Shown here piece after piece: positions 61,417 through 64,000 of a stretch of 64,000 bases of DNA (position 1 is its first letter; each line of letters begins with the position of its first letter). The DNA is from Adiantum capillus-veneris (lineage: Eukaryota; Streptophyta; Polypodiopsida; Polypodiales; Pteridaceae): the NCBI GenBank assembly GCA_014529385.2, contig CM043970.1, positions 48,201,779 through 48,265,778 of the forward strand, written 5' to 3'. Under the pieces are notes generated by a model. The model was not told the DNA's origin and ran no database searches. It saw only the letters and a list, made by a program, of their open reading frames with translations. Both the position numbers and the translations under genes were made by a program.

Positions 61417-62553
61417 TCATTCCTTATCCTCTGTGGTCCTCTTCCCAATAGGCATCACTAATGTATCCTCTAGCTTTGATGCCTTCTCCAAGGTGACTAC
61501 ACTTAGCACTTTTGTCTTTCCCTTTTCCTCCTGGGTCAGTCCACTGGTTCCTTCGTCTCCCTTAATTTCGATGCCATAATCATTTGACCTAGTTAACACC
61601 TGTCTTGGCAATGGATACATGTCTCCCCCCATCCTTGGTGGCTTATCACATTGCGGGCTGATGTGACCCAACTCTCCACAATTATAACATGTGGGCGTCT
61701 GCCTCCAAAACCTACCATTGCTTTGTCCAACACCATTCCTAGGCCTTTCTTCACCTCCTTGCTGATTTGCAAACCGCCCTCGACTTCGATTATTTCCCAC
61801 TTGACCTAGCATGTTTAGGCTGAGATTCTTCATCAAATCAACCACTTGCCTCATGTCTTGCCTTAGGCCATCATCTTGCACTGCTGTAGTGACCACTGCT
61901 GGCATAACCTGAGTAGTAACAGGAACCATTGGTTCGTGATGAACCCCTGACATACGACCTTGTAAAGAGTCCATAGGCTGAAATTCAGACCTCATGGGCA
62001 AAGACTCCACCCCTAACTGGCTCATTTTCCTCAGCTTCCACTCTTTGTTCCTTGCTACCTTTAATGCATCTTCATATGTCCTAGGCTTCTTTAGCTCCAC
62101 TCTCCAACGTATATTCTCCCAAAGACCAGCTAAGAACCTGTCCTTCTTCATCATGTCAGGCGGGGGTACCTGTGGTGCTAAGTCCTTGCACATTCGCTCC
62201 CATACCAATGAAAACTTACGTATGTACGCATCTAATGGCTCACCTTCCTTCTGCACCAAACCTTGTACTTCTTGCCACACTTTGTCAGGATCTTCTATCT
62301 TCACAAACTCCACTTCCAATCCATGCCTTAGATTGTCCCAACTCAATCTTATAGGTGGATCAGCCATACGCAACTCCTCTTCAAATGCTTTGTACCAAGC
62401 TCGTGCATCACTCTTCAAACAAATTTGGAGAAGGCGTAACATTTGCGTAGGGTCATGAATCTGGTTGCTAATGCAGGCAACCTCCATCTTTTCCAGAAAG
62501 TCCTCCACATCTTCATCACTTCTTCCATGAAACTCCAGATAAGAGAAAGCCAT
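61417..62553 (-). CDS. G1 Gag (378 aa)
   Basis: Retrotransposon gag domain from the ATG (MAFSYLEFHGRSDEDVEDFL, CLKSDARAWYKAFEEEL, FLAGLWENIRWRVEL), a Met/Asn-rich linker and one zinc knuckle CYNCGELGHISPQC near residue 288 for RNA binding in the virus-like particle. It ends at TGA 61417-61419. The next codons (AGA AGT GCC) continue in the same frame through a strongly basic stretch (KRKRRARRK) into Pol with no other stop. Confidence 0.93.
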   Translation of the reverse strand: MAFSYLEFHGRSDEDVEDFLEKMEVACISNQIHDPTQMLRLLQICLKSDARAWYKAFEEELRMADPPIRLSWDNLRHGLEVEFVKIEDPDKVWQEVQGLVQKEGEPLDAYIRKFSLVWERMCKDLAPQVPPPDMMKKDRFLAGLWENIRWRVELKKPRTYEDALKVARNKEWKLRKMSQLGVESLPMRSEFQPMDSLQGRMSGVHHEPMVPVTTQVMPAVVTTAVQDDGLRQDMRQVVDLMKNLSLNMLGQVGNNRSRGRFANQQGGEERPRNGVGQSNGRFWRQTPTCYNCGELGHISPQCDKPPRMGGDMYPLPRQVLTRSNDYGIEIKGDEGTSGLTQEEKGKTKVLSVVTLEKASKLEDTLVMPIGKRTTEDKE

Positions 62554-63601
62554 GGCTAGAGAACCCCTTCAAACACACGTGCAAGAACCCAAAACTTTTC
62601 ACTACCCAATCCCCAGAAACTTCAATGGAGCTCAGCTTTAGATGAGAACAAACACATGCACATCAAATGAGTTTTCATAGTTGATCATCGGAATTACAAC
62701 AGGCAAAGGACATTCCAGGATCTCTCTCAATCTTCTTGGCCCAAACATAAAGACTATGCGCTGCTGGAAAAAGATCTTCCTGGACACATGAACATTAATC
62801 TGAATTCTTTGAGTTAAATGAAAAGGAGTGAACTGAGGGCCATTTTGATCATCCATTAAAGCCAACCATGAAGCTCCCAAGAAGGCACACCTGACTCAAC
62901 CTCTGATTTTGCCAGAATTTCAGCAACATAACAACATAAATGGCTCAAAATACCAAAAAACCAGCCATCATAACTTGGGAAAATTTCGCCAGAGTTTCCC
63001 CAGAAGTAGAGCAATGAGAACCCAAAATATAGACTGTATTTGTATGCATAAACTGCCAACAATAGAACCCGAGCATCAAATAGGACTCACTAGTACATAG
63101 CCTATGGCGAGGTCACGAAAAGGGTGCTCCAGCTACCTGTATCACCGAAAGGATCTCCACATTTGAGAATCCCCCAGCTCAATAAAAACCTCACGCTATC
63201 GACCCTCACACGAAGGCTAATGCAAATCGCATATAGTCAAGTCTCAGAAATGACTATCTTCCAGACCAAGTCTCAGAAATGGCTGGGACTGCCAAATACA
63301 ACCAAGTATGGCTCCACAAATGCGTACAATGGCAGTTTCCACAAGTAACGTACAATCCAGCAGACAATGCGCTCAAATAGGCGCCAAGTGATGCATACCC
63401 ACAACCACTGCAAGTGACACCATTGCTAATATATCATTGTACTCCAGCTACCTGTAACTGTGTGAATCACCTGTACCTGTACCTGTACCTGTACCTGTAA
63501 CCTGTAACCTGTAATCTGCAACCTATAATCCCGAATCTTGAAGCTTGAAGCTCGAAGCAGAAGGTACTCAAAGAAGATCCTCAGTGGGGGCACCAAAAGA
63601 A
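62554..63601 (-). other. G1 untranslated leader
   Basis: About 1.05 kb between primer site and gag. It carries block A (63126-63207) and block B (62974-63001), both shared with the Copia3 leader, a run of ACCTGT/CCTGTAA repeats (63466-63515) near the primer site, and a 72-codon open frame (62856-62638) in the same frame as gag. No function can be assigned from sequence. Confidence 0.7.
63578..63595 (-). promoter_or_regulatory. Primer-binding site of G1
   Basis: Minus strand TGGTGCCCCCACTGAGGA, six bases inside the LTR end. TGG pairs with a tRNA CCA end; the tRNA species is not assigned. G2 has the related TGGTGTCCCCACAGAGGA in the same place. Confidence 0.65.
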
Positions 63602-64000
63602 TGTGAGCGGGATGAAAACACACACAACGCCTCTATAACGACCCGACACACACTCTTGGGAAGATACACACACGCACTATGGGGCACCACTCGGCTTACA
63701 CAACACACCTGGCCGAGACAGGGAACACACCTCTGGAGTGAGAGGAGAGAGACTATCCACTTGCCCACTCCACACAGACACACACACACACACACCCCCA
63801 AAAAACTCAGCTCAAAAGAGGAGAATTTCTGATGTTTAGATACAAATGAGCTTGGGCCAACACCAATGGGGCAAACAACTCACACAATATGGGTAAAAGA
63901 TACCAGATACAATCACAAATTGGAGAAGAAGCTTCACTCACCGGAGAAGATTACACAGAAAAACAGCAGAAAAAGAGTGAGGAATTTGGCAAAATGGACA
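63602..64000 (-). repeat. 5' LTR of G1 (partial, continues beyond window)
   Basis: Plus strand TGTGAGCGGGATGAAAAC; nearly identical to 56045 onward for the rest of the window. Confidence 0.95.

Larger units (their letters stand above)
56045..64000 (-). mobile_element. Young, nearly intact Tat-like Ty3/gypsy element, family G1 (5' LTR runs off window)
   Basis: 3' LTR (left), polypurine tract, pol, gag, leader, primer site and the start of the 5' LTR (right) are all present on the minus strand. Over the roughly 390 bp available the two LTRs differ by about eight substitutions plus a CA-repeat length change, so the insertion is recent. It landed in the hAT transposase; the left flank is AACGT (56040-56044), and the partner duplication is beyond the window. 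Confidence 0.95.

Overview
The window is plant nuclear DNA that is almost entirely transposable elements. CACTA (TNP2) transposons, Ty1/copia and Tat-like Ty3/gypsy retrotransposons with two RNase H domains, a DUF659 hAT transposase, and one host-like gene of the ERD7/senescence-domain family point to a land plant with a large, repeat-rich genome. Nothing in the sequence fixes the lineage within plants. All calls come from reading the sequence by eye; no database search was run.

Left part (1-10.29 kb): a degenerate multi-exon gene of unknown family on the minus strand, a decayed copia element with a candidate 150-bp LTR, small tandem repeats, and on the minus strand a probable ERD7-like gene or recent pseudogene (about 7.45-8.87 kb), the only plausible host gene.

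Middle-left (10.29-26.1 kb): a 5'-truncated gypsy element (family G1) whose integrase is split by a 12.4-kb CACTA transposon (CACTA1, 11768-24192). Its ends read CACTATG and it is flanked by the 3-bp duplication CCA. CACTA1 carries a divergently arranged TNP2 pseudogene and a TNPA-like gene, a 1.9-kb array of short palindromes, and a truncated copia element inside it.

Middle (26.2-33 kb): a near-complete copia element (Copia3) with 190/192-bp LTRs, an initiator-Met primer site, a polypurine tract and a perfect CCACT target duplication. A short TNP2 N-terminal relic follows.

Middle-right (33.8-53.6 kb): a probable second CACTA element (CACTA2) with matching 14-bp termini. It holds decayed TNPA-like and TNP2 genes and is itself interrupted by a second gypsy family (G2, about 2.1-kb LTR copies) and by long microsatellites.

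Right (54-64 kb): a plus-strand TNP2 relic, then a hAT transposase fragment cut by a young, nearly intact G1 element. That element runs off the window in its 5' LTR. Its gag and pol share one frame and are separated by a single TGA.

The most unusual signals are: a block of about 75 bp plus a 26-bp block shared by the untranslated leaders of Copia3 (copia) and G1 (gypsy); stop codons that accumulate without frameshifts in several unrelated relics; the gag-stop-pol arrangement; the palindrome array inside the CACTA intron; and the unidentified gene family at the left end.
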